A stretch of 10,471 bases of DNA from CAZUFB01 sp048173955 (lineage in GTDB: Bacteria; Actinomycetota; Coriobacteriia; Coriobacteriales; UMGS124), in the NCBI GenBank assembly GCA_048173955.1, contig DBEYOB010000170.1, positions 1-10,471 of the forward strand, in the 5' to 3' direction. The translations under genes were made by a program, and so were the position numbers. The notes under the pieces are model-generated. The model saw only the letters and a list, made by a program, of their open reading frames with translations. It did not search any database and was not told the DNA's origin. Below are positions 1 to 6,396 of the stretch, piece by piece; positions within the stretch are counted from its first letter, which is position 1, and every line of letters starts with the position of its first letter.

Positions 1-387
1 GTTCGATGCCGAGACGCTGGCGCGCACGTATTCACGGTCGGCCTCGAGCAAGGCGTCCTCGACGGCGAACAGCGCCTCGTCGAGGGGTGCCACGAGGACG
101 TCGATGTTGCCCCCGCACGACAGGCCGACCTCCTGGGCGCGCTGGGTCGAGGCGTGGAACTCCTCGAGGCTTCCCGCGCCGTCTGCGATGCAGTCGAGCG
201 CGACCTGGGCGACCGCGCCCTCGATGCAGCCGCCCGAGACGGAGCCGGCGAGGCGCGCGTCGTCGGAGACGGCCATGACCGAGCCGGCCACGCGCGGGGA
301 GGACCCCCAGGTCTTGACGACCTGGGCGAGGGCGACCCGACAGCCCCCGTCGATCCAGCGCCGTATGTCGTGACGTATCTCCCGCAT
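1..387 (-). CDS. xdhC: XdhC/CoxI-family molybdoenzyme maturation factor (partial, N-terminal 129 residues)
   Basis: The frame is open from ATG at 387 to the left edge, so only the first 129 residues are visible. The N-terminal XdhC_CoxI domain is recognisable from TWGSSPR (residues 26-32), SGGCIEG (51-57) and LSCGG (89-93), all typical of XdhC, CoxI and PaoD. Proteins of this family bind the molybdenum cofactor in the cytosol, help add the terminal sulfido ligand and insert the cofactor into xanthine oxidase-type enzymes. A purine-rich GAGAGGGGAG stretch lies upstream of the start. The gene follows the molybdenum enzyme operon on the same strand, 119 bp after the cytochrome gene and beyond a strong hairpin, so it may be expressed at a lower level or separately. 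The C-terminal Rossmann-type domain expected in the family would lie outside the window. Family assignment is firm; the client enzyme is inferred from location. Confidence 0.88.
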   Translation of the reverse strand, partial: MREIRHDIRRWIDGGCRVALAQVVKTWGSSPRVAGSVMAVSDDARLAGSVSGGCIEGAVAQVALDCIADGAGSLEEFHASTQRAQEVGLSCGGNIDVLVAPLDEALFAVEDALLEADREYVRASVSASN

Positions 388-450
388 CCCGCTGCTCCCC
401 TCTCCCGCGGCGCGCCCCGCCGCCGCCCGCATTGCAGTCCCAACGCCCGA

Positions 451-487
451 GGGTCCGGCCCCGCATGCGCGCGGCGGGGCCGGACCC
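451..487 (-). terminator. Perfect 14-bp stem hairpin after the cytochrome gene
   Basis: GGGTCCGGCCCCGC (451-464) and its exact reverse complement (474-487) enclose a 9-nt loop. The hairpin begins 19 nt after the stop codon of the cytochrome gene in the direction of minus-strand transcription. A smaller hairpin, CCTGTG-AAA-CACAGG (486-500), directly precedes it and overlaps it by two bases. There is no T-run after the stem on the minus strand, so it is not a textbook intrinsic terminator. It could be a GC-type terminator, a 3'-end stabiliser or a partial terminator that lowers xdhC expression. Confidence 0.65.
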
Positions 488-506
488 TGTGAAACACAGG
501 CCCTAG

Positions 507-1088
507 CTATGCTGCCCCGGCCTCTCCGGCAGCTTCGTCTTCCTGCGCCTCGTCCGCCGCGGGCTCCTCGGCGCCTTCGTCCCCGCCTGCCGCGGGCGCG
601 CTGTGGCACGTCGCGCAGTCCTCGTTGGCAAGGCCGGAGTCGAGGTGGTTCTTGGGCAGCGGCTTGGCAGAGTCGGCGGTCCCGTGGCACGAGATGCAGT
701 TCGTGTCGGTCACCTCGTGGCCGATCGTCGGCGCCTGCAGGTTGATGCCGTAGCTCGGCGTGTAGGCGAGCCCGTCGCCGTCGACGACGCCCTCGAGCGG
801 CTCGAGGTTCTGCGAGACGACCTCGCCCACGGCGCCGCCGGCGATGCGCTCCTGCTGGAGCTGCTCCTCTTCGGAGCCCTCGATGGCGGTGCCGCCGGTG
901 TGCTCCGCCTCGACCGTGGGGTCGTAGGGCGTGTAGGTCCCCATGGTCGCGGTGTCGTTGCCGCCGAGGGTGTTGCCCAGCGCGCCGGAGTCGTTCATGG
1001 CGGCGACTGCCATCGCGCCGCAGGCGCCGGCCAAAAACACGGTCGCGACGCCGGCGGCGACGGCGCGCCGCTTGGTGGTGTTCTTCAT
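507..1088 (-). CDS. Secreted diheme c-type cytochrome
   Basis: This 193-residue protein has a Sec-type N-terminus (Lys/Arg-rich start, hydrophobic stretch at about residues 9-30, Ala-rich end suiting cleavage near residue 30). Two CxxCH haem-attachment motifs follow: CISCH (131-135) and CATCH (158-162). His124 and His148 are candidate distal ligands, giving an H...CxxCH...H...CxxCH layout like bis-His multihaem cytochromes of the c3 or NrfB type. Residues 164-193 form an Ala/Glu/Asp-rich low-complexity tail. The gene shares an ATGA overlap with the preceding 370-residue gene (4 bp) and has a strong AAAGGAGGA site inside that gene's 3' end, so it is translationally coupled. As the last gene before the hairpin it is the likely extracytoplasmic electron partner of the Tat-exported molybdenum enzyme; the direction of flow is inferred. 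Haem attachment needs a cytochrome c maturation system encoded elsewhere. Confidence 0.88.
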   Translation of the reverse strand: MKNTTKRRAVAAGVATVFLAGACGAMAVAAMNDSGALGNTLGGNDTATMGTYTPYDPTVEAEHTGGTAIEGSEEEQLQQERIAGGAVGEVVSQNLEPLEGVVDGDGLAYTPSYGINLQAPTIGHEVTDTNCISCHGTADSAKPLPKNHLDSGLANEDCATCHSAPAAGGDEGAEEPAADEAQEDEAAGEAGAA

Positions 1089-2197
1089 CGTGCTTCCTCC
1101 TTTGGGGAAGGCGTGGTGTCATGGTTCGTTCGGGGCCCGTCGTCGAGCAGGCGGGCGATGGGTTCGAGCAGGGAGGTGTCGTCGCCCACGGGGCGCACCT
1201 CGATGCGCGGCACCGTGGGGTCGTCGAGCATGCCCTCGGGGAAGGAGCCCGAAGTGTCGCGGACGACGACCTGGACGGGACGGCGCGAGCGAATCGACTT
1301 GATGCGCTCGACGAACAGGCTCACGTAGGCCGGCGTCGCCATGTCGGCCGGCTCGAGCACGTCGCAGACAAGGTCGACCGGGGTCGCGCGCAGCTTGTCG
1401 CGGTCGACGACGACGCCGGCCTCGTCGACGCCGTCGAGCCGGTAGAGCAGAAGCACGCGGTGGCCCATGAGGTTGACCGTGTTGCCGCCCGCCGAGTTGT
1501 CGCGGCGGCGGGTGATCTTCGACCCGTAGAAGTCGAGCTCGTGGCCCGCCTCGGTCTTCATGGCGAAGACCCTGCCGTCCGAGGTGGTGAAGACGGCCTC
1601 GGGGATGCGCCGCTCGGGCGAGGTGATCTGGGAGCCGACGGTCACCTCGCCTGTGTCGACCGCCTCGACGTGCACCGTGTCGCGCGACAGGACCCCGTAG
1701 AAGCGCACGGGTTTGAGGTCGGCGACGACCGTGCAGTACACCCAGGCCTCGTAGGCGCTGCGGCGCAGGTTTTCGACGAAGGCGGGAAGCGCGGCGCGGG
1801 CCGCCCCCTCGAGCTCGTCCGCCGTCCGGCCGTTCTGCAGCGCGTCGAGGACGAGGCCGAAGAGCGGCTTGGCCACGGTGCGCTTGGGCTCGGCGAAAAA
1901 GTTCTCGAGGGTCGCCGGCAGGTTGAACGCCTCGAGGTTCGTCCCCGCGACGATGCGCCCGCGCGCCTCCGCGGCCGCCCGGGCAAGCCGGACCATCGCG
2001 TCGACCCCCTCCTCCCCCAGCACGTGCCGGGCGAGGAGCTTCTGGGCGCCCTCGACGCGCGCATAGAACGGGGGGCGCTCGTCGCGGGCGACGGTAAGGC
2101 TCTGCGGGGAGACCTGGATCGCGTCCCCGTGCGCCGAGGCGTACCCGAGCAGGTCGGCGTAGGCCTGCCGCCATGCCGGCGTTGCGTCGATGCTCAT
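1085..2197 (-). CDS. Unrecognised 370-residue soluble protein in the molybdenum enzyme operon
   Basis: I do not recognise a family. The protein has no signal peptide, no evident membrane segment, only two cysteines and no metal-binding motif, so it is probably a cytosolic soluble protein. The N-terminal half (about 1-150) reads as mostly helical. The middle (about 155-255) is richer in predicted beta strand and contains a charged, glycine-containing stretch around KITRRRDNSAGGN. The last third alternates strand and helix (VDLVCDVLEP, RPVQVVVRD), which would suit an alpha/beta domain. It starts 31 bp after the FAD-subunit gene, with GGGAG upstream of ATG 2197, and its TGA overlaps the cytochrome ATG by 4 bp. 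That tight packing argues for a job tied to the enzyme, such as assembly, quality control before Tat export, or cofactor delivery; this is inference from context alone. The coding frame has the same GC bias as its neighbours. Confidence 0.85.
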   Translation of the reverse strand: MSIDATPAWRQAYADLLGYASAHGDAIQVSPQSLTVARDERPPFYARVEGAQKLLARHVLGEEGVDAMVRLARAAAEARGRIVAGTNLEAFNLPATLENFFAEPKRTVAKPLFGLVLDALQNGRTADELEGAARAALPAFVENLRRSAYEAWVYCTVVADLKPVRFYGVLSRDTVHVEAVDTGEVTVGSQITSPERRIPEAVFTTSDGRVFAMKTEAGHELDFYGSKITRRRDNSAGGNTVNLMGHRVLLLYRLDGVDEAGVVVDRDKLRATPVDLVCDVLEPADMATPAYVSLFVERIKSIRSRRPVQVVVRDTSGSFPEGMLDDPTVPRIEVRPVGDDTSLLEPIARLLDDGPRTNHDTTPSPKEEAR

Positions 2198-2228
2198 TTC
2201 CCTAGGCTCCCTTCCCTGCCCGAAACGC

Positions 2229-3170
2229 TTAGGCGATCATGTCGAGCAGCGTGCGCTTGACCGTGGTCCGTGCGATCTCGACCTTGTAGCCGTTCTTCAC
2301 GAGCGGCGTCGCCGCGGCGACCGCCGCGTCGCCGGCCTGGGCGGCCGTGGTCTCATCGATGCCGCCCGCGACGGCGGCCTCGGCGGCCTCGGAGCGGATC
2401 GGCGAGGGATAGACGCCTCCCAGCGCGATGCGCACGGCTCCGTCGGCATCCTGGGCGACCGCGCAGTTCACGACGGGGAAGTCGATGGACTTGCGCAGCG
2501 CGAACTTGCGGAACGCGCTCTTGGCCGCCTTGGGGACGAGGACGTGCGTCACGACCTCGTCGTCGTCGAGCACGTTGGAGCGCACGCCGTTGATGCGGAA
2601 GAACTCCTCGGCGGCGAGCTCGCGCTTGGTGGTGACCACGGTGGCTCCCAGGGCGATGAGCGCGGGCGCGGTGTCGTGCGAGCTCGCCGCGTAGCAGCCC
2701 GCCTCGTCGCCGAAGATGGAGTGGTAGCGGTTGTCGCCGATGCGGGCGGGGCAGTAGTTGCCGCCCTTGCGCTTGCAGTGGAAGCGGTCGTCGGGGACGC
2801 GGAAGTACCAGCAGCGGTGCATCTGGCACATGTTGCCGCCCAGGGTGCCCATGTGGCGGATGGTGGGCGACGCCGCCCGCTCGCACGCCTGGGCGAGCGC
2901 CGTGCAGTGCGTCAGGACGAGCTCGTTCTCGGCGACGTCGGCGAGCTTGGCGAGCGCCCCGATGCGCAGGTTGTCTCCCTCTTCCTCGACTGCGTCCATG
3001 CCGGGGATGGACTTGAGGTCGATGACGAGCTCGGGGTAGGACGGCAGGATCTCGTCCTTGAGCGTGCCGAGCAGGTCGGTGCCGCCGGCGATGAACATGG
3101 CGGTGCCGCCCGCCGCGTTGGACGCCGCCTCCTCTGCCGAGGAGGCCTGCATGTGGGTGAAGTGCTTCAT
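2229..3170 (-). CDS. FAD-binding subunit of molybdenum hydroxylase-type enzyme, with probable [4Fe-4S] insertion
   Basis: This 313-residue protein matches the CoxM/XdhB/HcrB/PaoB family. FAD-binding motifs are AGGTDLL (28-34) and TLGGN (109-113), the latter preceded by SPTIRHMG. After TLGGN comes a cysteine-bearing segment with Cys115, Cys120, Cys132, Cys140 and Cys159. The RCWYF, CKRKGG and NRYHSIFG elements resemble the loop that holds an extra [4Fe-4S] cluster in 4-hydroxybenzoyl-CoA reductase (HcrB) and in PaoB. Plain CoxM and XdhB lack this loop. The C-terminal CO-dehydrogenase flavoprotein domain (about 205-313) is present. No NAD-binding module or signal peptide is seen, so export would be by piggyback on the Tat-bearing small subunit. 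ATG 3170 follows AGGAGG whose first bases overlap the TAG of the upstream gene; the gap is 12 bp. The flavoprotein assignment is firm; the extra cluster is inferred from the cysteines. Confidence 0.92.
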   Translation of the reverse strand: MKHFTHMQASSAEEAASNAAGGTAMFIAGGTDLLGTLKDEILPSYPELVIDLKSIPGMDAVEEEGDNLRIGALAKLADVAENELVLTHCTALAQACERAASPTIRHMGTLGGNMCQMHRCWYFRVPDDRFHCKRKGGNYCPARIGDNRYHSIFGDEAGCYAASSHDTAPALIALGATVVTTKRELAAEEFFRINGVRSNVLDDDEVVTHVLVPKAAKSAFRKFALRKSIDFPVVNCAVAQDADGAVRIALGGVYPSPIRSEAAEAAVAGGIDETTAAQAGDAAVAAATPLVKNGYKVEIARTTVKRTLLDMIA

Positions 3171-3182
3171 GGGACTGACCTC

Positions 3183-5477
3183 CTAGAGGGTGATCTTGCC
3201 GAGGGCGGCGAGCACCTTGTCGGGCGTGTAGGGAGCGCACTCGATGAACGCGCCGATGGCGTTCTGGATGGCGAGGCCCACCAGGCCCGCGTCGGCGTGC
3301 GCGTGGGCGACGCCGGTCGAGCCGTAGGCGCCTCCGCCGCAGCGCGTCTCGACGGGAACCTTCTCAATCTCGGGCTGGTCGAGGGCGGTCGGCACCTTGT
3401 AGTCGTACATGTTGCCGTTGAGCAGCACACCGGTGCCCTCGTCCCAGACGATCTCCTCGCGCAGGGCGCGCCCCGAGGCCATCGTGAGGGCGTTCTCAAG
3501 CTGGCCAAGCGCCGAGGAGGGGCGGATGACCTTGCCGAAGTCGTGCGCGGTGCAGTAGTCGAGGATCTCGACGAGGCCGGTCTCCGTGTCGACGGCGACC
3601 TCGCAGAAGTCGACGTTCATGGTGCGGATGACGTCGTTCTGGAACGGGACGGAGGGCTTGCCGCAGTAGCCCACGGCGAGCTGGCCGATGCCTTTGAGCG
3701 ACATCTGCTGGGTGGGGTCTGCTTTGAGGACGATCATCGAGTCGACGATGTCGACCTCCTCGGGGGTGACGCCGAACGTCGAGGCGCCCGTCGCGAGGAT
3801 CTGCTCGCGCAGCTGGACGGCGGCCTCCTTGGCCGTCCAGGTGCAGCTCGCGCCGCGGTCGGCGGCGTCGCCTTGCTGCCAGTTGTTGTAGTTGGGCGCG
3901 TAGTAGACGATGACGTCCTCGAGCTTCATGCCGATCTCCTCGGCGATGACCATCTGGACCGCGTCGGGCCAGTAGGTGCCGATGAGCGACTCCGCGTAGG
4001 GCATGTAGATCTTGCCGTCGATGCCCATGCGCAGGTTGATGTTGTACGAGATCATGCCCCAGGTCATCGACCAGCAGGCGCGGGCCGCGACGCCGTGGAG
4101 CCTCCCGTCCTCGAGCATGCGCTCGCCGGCGAGGTGCCACTTCTCGTCCCAGTGGAACGCCTCCTTGCCCGCCTCCATGCAGGCGGAAAGCGACGGCTCG
4201 GTGACCTTGACGTTCTTCATGATGACGTCGGTGATGGGCATGCCGAGCGTGTCGGCGATCTTCGCGAAGGCGAGGTTGACGGGCTCCCACACGTCCTTGC
4301 CGGGGTCGGCGGTGGTGCAGGCCCCGTTGGTGACGTAATAGCTCATCTCGGAGTAGATGTTGGGGCAGGACGTGCTCTTGAAGCCCTGGGCGTTGGCCGG
4401 CAGGACCAGGTGGCCGTGCGTCTTGTCGCCGTAGCCGCCGCGCGCGCCGCTCTGGTGCACGTTGTTCGACTGGACGGCGACCAGGGTGCCGTCGTCCTTG
4501 AAGCCGATGCGCACGGTGAAGTAGGACTGCGGCACGTTGGCATCGAAGGCCTGGCGGCGGGTCGACACGACGCGCACCGGCACGCCGCCGAGGCGCTTGG
4601 AGAGCACCGGGGCGAACTGGGCGCCGCGCTTCTCGACGAAGTCGCAGTAGCGCGAGGCCATGTAGGGCGTGAGGGCGCGGTACTTGTCGGCCCAGGTGTC
4701 GGTTCCCATGAAGGCGGAGACGAGCGGTCCGTTGCTCGGGAAGTGCGCGTGGTTAGTCACATAGCACATCTTCTCGCCGTCCGGGTTGCCCCAGGGGTCG
4801 TCGTCCCAGTAGGAGAAGTACGCCGGGGGCATTGAGCGGAACTGGTTCCACATCGGGCGGCCGTAGTTGACGACCTCGATGTGGTCGGCCTCCTTGAAGC
4901 CGTCCTCGGCGCAGCCGATCTCCCACTCGGTCGCGGCGCCAAAGGTGTTGCCCGTCATGTTCGAGTCGGGGTTCATCTCGGGGCGCAGGATGGGCGCGCC
5001 GGGCTTGGCCGCCTCGCGCGGGTCGAGGATGAAGGGCAGGACCTCCCACTCGACCTTGATGGCGTCGAGCGCTTTCTTGCAGACCTCCTCGTTGATTGCG
5101 ACCACGACGGCGCCCACCTCGTCGCCCTCGAACTCGGCCTCGGTGCCCAAAAGCGGGTTGCCGCCGAACTCGTAGTAGGAGGGACGGTACTTGGGCATGC
5201 TCGCCAGTTCCTCGTCCTCGTAGGTGAGGACGAGCTTGACGCCTTCGATTTTCTCGGCCTCGGAGACGTCGATGCTCTTCACCATGGCGTGCCCGTAGGG
5301 GCTGCGCAGCGCCATGGCGGTGAGGGTGCCCTCCTTCCACAGGTCGGAGGGGAACTTGGCCGCCCCCGAGATCATGTCCCAGCTCTGGCGGCCGGGATGG
5401 TCCCAGGTGCCGACGACCTTGAAGTCCTCGCGGTCCTGGTTGGTGCCCTCGAGCTCCCAGGTTGACGTTTCTCCCAT
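3183..5477 (-). CDS. Divergent molybdopterin-binding (large) subunit, xanthine oxidase family
   Basis: At 764 residues this is normal length for CoxL/XdhA/HcrA/PaoC proteins. The N-terminal hammerhead domain is clear (SGAAKF at 37-42, LRSPYGHA at 57-64, IDVSEAEKIEGV at 69-80), as is the DYKVPTALDQPE segment (692-703) near the C-terminus. The catalytic signatures are not canonical. By eye alignment the GGGFGGK glycine loop corresponds to SRYCDFVEK (275-283). The substrate-side Arg motif (A-F-R-G-F-G) becomes ACTTAD (386-391). The conserved GPFGAKGVGE element becomes GAYGSTGVAH (716-725), putting His725 where the catalytic glutamate should be. The start ATG overlaps the TAA of the [2Fe-2S] gene by one base (TAATG), with GGGAGGT just upstream, so the two are coupled. 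It has no signal of its own. Membership in the family is firm; chemistry and substrate cannot be assigned, and plain xanthine dehydrogenase naming would mislead. Confidence 0.9.
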   Translation of the reverse strand: MGETSTWELEGTNQDREDFKVVGTWDHPGRQSWDMISGAAKFPSDLWKEGTLTAMALRSPYGHAMVKSIDVSEAEKIEGVKLVLTYEDEELASMPKYRPSYYEFGGNPLLGTEAEFEGDEVGAVVVAINEEVCKKALDAIKVEWEVLPFILDPREAAKPGAPILRPEMNPDSNMTGNTFGAATEWEIGCAEDGFKEADHIEVVNYGRPMWNQFRSMPPAYFSYWDDDPWGNPDGEKMCYVTNHAHFPSNGPLVSAFMGTDTWADKYRALTPYMASRYCDFVEKRGAQFAPVLSKRLGGVPVRVVSTRRQAFDANVPQSYFTVRIGFKDDGTLVAVQSNNVHQSGARGGYGDKTHGHLVLPANAQGFKSTSCPNIYSEMSYYVTNGACTTADPGKDVWEPVNLAFAKIADTLGMPITDVIMKNVKVTEPSLSACMEAGKEAFHWDEKWHLAGERMLEDGRLHGVAARACWSMTWGMISYNINLRMGIDGKIYMPYAESLIGTYWPDAVQMVIAEEIGMKLEDVIVYYAPNYNNWQQGDAADRGASCTWTAKEAAVQLREQILATGASTFGVTPEEVDIVDSMIVLKADPTQQMSLKGIGQLAVGYCGKPSVPFQNDVIRTMNVDFCEVAVDTETGLVEILDYCTAHDFGKVIRPSSALGQLENALTMASGRALREEIVWDEGTGVLLNGNMYDYKVPTALDQPEIEKVPVETRCGGGAYGSTGVAHAHADAGLVGLAIQNAIGAFIECAPYTPDKVLAALGKITL

Positions 5478-6244
5478 TAGTTACCTCCCTCGGTAGCTGC
5501 CCCGGCGTCGTCGGCGCCTTCCTCGGGCAGGTGATCGAGGCCTGCGGCGATGGCCGCGGCGGCCTCCTGGATCGCCTCGACGTGGCGCGAATAGGTGCCG
5601 CAGCGGCAGATGTTGCCCGACAGCTCGTAGCGGATCTGCTCGGCGGTGGGCTCGCCATACTTCTCGATGATGTACTTGGCGACGGTGAACTGGCCGGGCG
5701 TGCAGTAGCCGCACTGGGCGGCGTCGTGCTTGGCGTACGCCTCGACGAGCGGGCGCCACTTGGGGGTGGCGGCGATGCCCTCCGACGTCTCGATCTGCCT
5801 GCCCTGGACCTCGACGGCGAGCGTCGAGCACGAAAGGGCCGGTATCCCGTCGATGAGCACGGTGCAGGAACCGCATCCGCCGCGGTCGCACATCTCCTTT
5901 GCGCAGCCGGTCAGTCCGATCGCGCGCTGCAGCGTCTCGCGCAGCGTCCAGTGCGGCTCGACCTGGACCTTGAACTCGTTGCCGTTGATGGTGAGCACCG
6001 CGCACTCGGGAACCGCGGCGTCGGGATGGTGCTCCGAGAAGTGCTGCTTGAGCGACTCGAAGTCGGTGGTCTTTTGGCCGCACACCGGGCAGGTGTACAC
6101 GAAGTCGGTCACCGTTTGGACCGTGACCTCGGCCGCCTGCGCCTCTTCGACGCCGACGATGGAGCCGATGCCGAGGCTTGCCGCAACGCCGGCGGCCACG
6201 CCGCCCGCCTTGAGGAAGTCGCGGCGTGTTACGTCTTGCGCCAT
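5477..6244 (-). CDS. Tat-exported [2Fe-2S] subunit with an N-terminal C2H2 zinc-finger-like module
   Basis: This 255-residue protein opens with a twin-arginine signal (TRRDFLKAG at 6-14, hydrophobic to about 31, Ala-rich end AQAA at 35-38). Residues 50-73 hold Cys52, Cys55, His68 and His72, an exact C-x2-C-x12-H-x3-H pattern with Tyr50 and Leu65 at usual hydrophobic sites. The CoxS/XdhA-type ferredoxin fold follows. Cluster I ligands are Cys119, 124, 127 and 139; cluster II ligands are Cys178, 181, 213 and 215 (QCGYC and CRC). It relays electrons between the molybdenum site and FAD. I chose ATG 6244 over an in-frame ATG at 6322 because GGGAGGA sits 6 nt upstream and the Tat motif then begins at residue 6. 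First gene of the operon. Tat export of the folded heterotrimer on the small subunit is established for E. coli PaoABC. The zinc-finger insertion is not part of the standard family. Confidence 0.93.
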   Translation of the reverse strand: MAQDVTRRDFLKAGGVAAGVAASLGIGSIVGVEEAQAAEVTVQTVTDFVYTCPVCGQKTTDFESLKQHFSEHHPDAAVPECAVLTINGNEFKVQVEPHWTLRETLQRAIGLTGCAKEMCDRGGCGSCTVLIDGIPALSCSTLAVEVQGRQIETSEGIAATPKWRPLVEAYAKHDAAQCGYCTPGQFTVAKYIIEKYGEPTAEQIRYELSGNICRCGTYSRHVEAIQEAAAAIAAGLDHLPEEGADDAGAATEGGN

Positions 6245-6250
6245 GTGGTC

Positions 6251-6257
6251 TCCTCCC
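6251..6257 (-). promoter_or_regulatory. Ribosome binding site that fixes the [2Fe-2S] subunit start
   Basis: On the minus strand this reads GGGAGGA, 6 nt before ATG 6244. It supports that start over the ATG at 6322, which would add 26 residues ahead of the twin-arginine motif. Confidence 0.75.
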
Positions 6258-6336
6258 TTGCTCTCCTGCTTGCCTCCGCCGTGGTGGCCGGATGCCTGAC
6301 GGTGAACAAGGTAGCGCCGCACGGGGGTAAGGCGTC

Positions 6337-6354
6337 ATTCCCCGGATGGGTGAT
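6337..6354. promoter_or_regulatory. Candidate operator upstream of the enzyme operon
   Basis: ATTCCCC-GGAT-GGGTGAT is an imperfect 7+4+7 palindrome ending 92 bp before the operon start. A near copy, ATTCCCC-GTTC-GGGTAAT, lies 87 bp before the mocA-like gene at 9555-9572. With the flanking C included, 15 of 19 positions match, and all but one of the mismatches fall in the central spacer. Further half-site-like stretches lie nearby: GGGGTAA (6324-6330) and TTGGGGGGAA (6356-6365). The latter also makes TTCCCC-N16-GGGGAA with 6338-6343. The neighbouring LuxR protein is the natural candidate binder, by inference. I could not pick out a convincing -35/-10 pair in the rest of the 6245-6396 spacer. 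Confidence 0.45.
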
Positions 6355-6379
6355 ATTGGGGGGAAGCCGGGGCGCCCGG

Positions 6380-6393
6380 CGGCCTTCGGGCCG
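6380..6393 (-). terminator. Weak hairpin just after the LuxR stop codon
   Basis: CGGCC and GGCCG flank a 4-nt loop, giving a 5-bp GC stem beginning 3 nt after the TAG of the regulator gene. There is no T-run. It may end regulator transcription before the enzyme operon, but a stem this short is common in such GC-rich DNA. Confidence 0.25.
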
Positions 6394-6396
6394 GGG

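Noticed and set aside
32..466. Minus-strand frame of 144 codons near the left edge
   Set aside because: It overlaps the XdhC-like gene in another frame and is Arg/Gly-rich without motifs; the true gene has no stop in the window and runs off the left edge.
1017..1031. Possible lipoprotein signal in the cytochrome (Cys23 after LAGA)
   Set aside because: The residue at -3 is Ala rather than Leu and the hydrophobic stretch continues past the cysteine, so an ordinary Sec signal or uncleaved anchor fits better.
4299..4326. Cu-binding AYxCxxR loop of carbon monoxide dehydrogenase
   Set aside because: The corresponding segment reads NGACTTADPGK; the cysteine is not at the Cu-ligand position and the arginines are missing, so CoxL function is not supported.
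2190..4835. Very long plus-strand open frame (881 codons) opposite the FAD and large subunits
   Set aside because: It is antisense to two well-recognised genes, its translation is Val/Arg/Asp/Gly-rich without any family motif, and long antisense open frames are expected in DNA with strong third-position GC bias.
2229..6244. Direct naming as 4-hydroxybenzoyl-CoA reductase or PaoABC aldehyde oxidase
   Set aside because: The FAD-subunit loop resembles both, but the large subunit lacks the active-site glutamate that both retain, and no CoA-ester pathway genes are visible.
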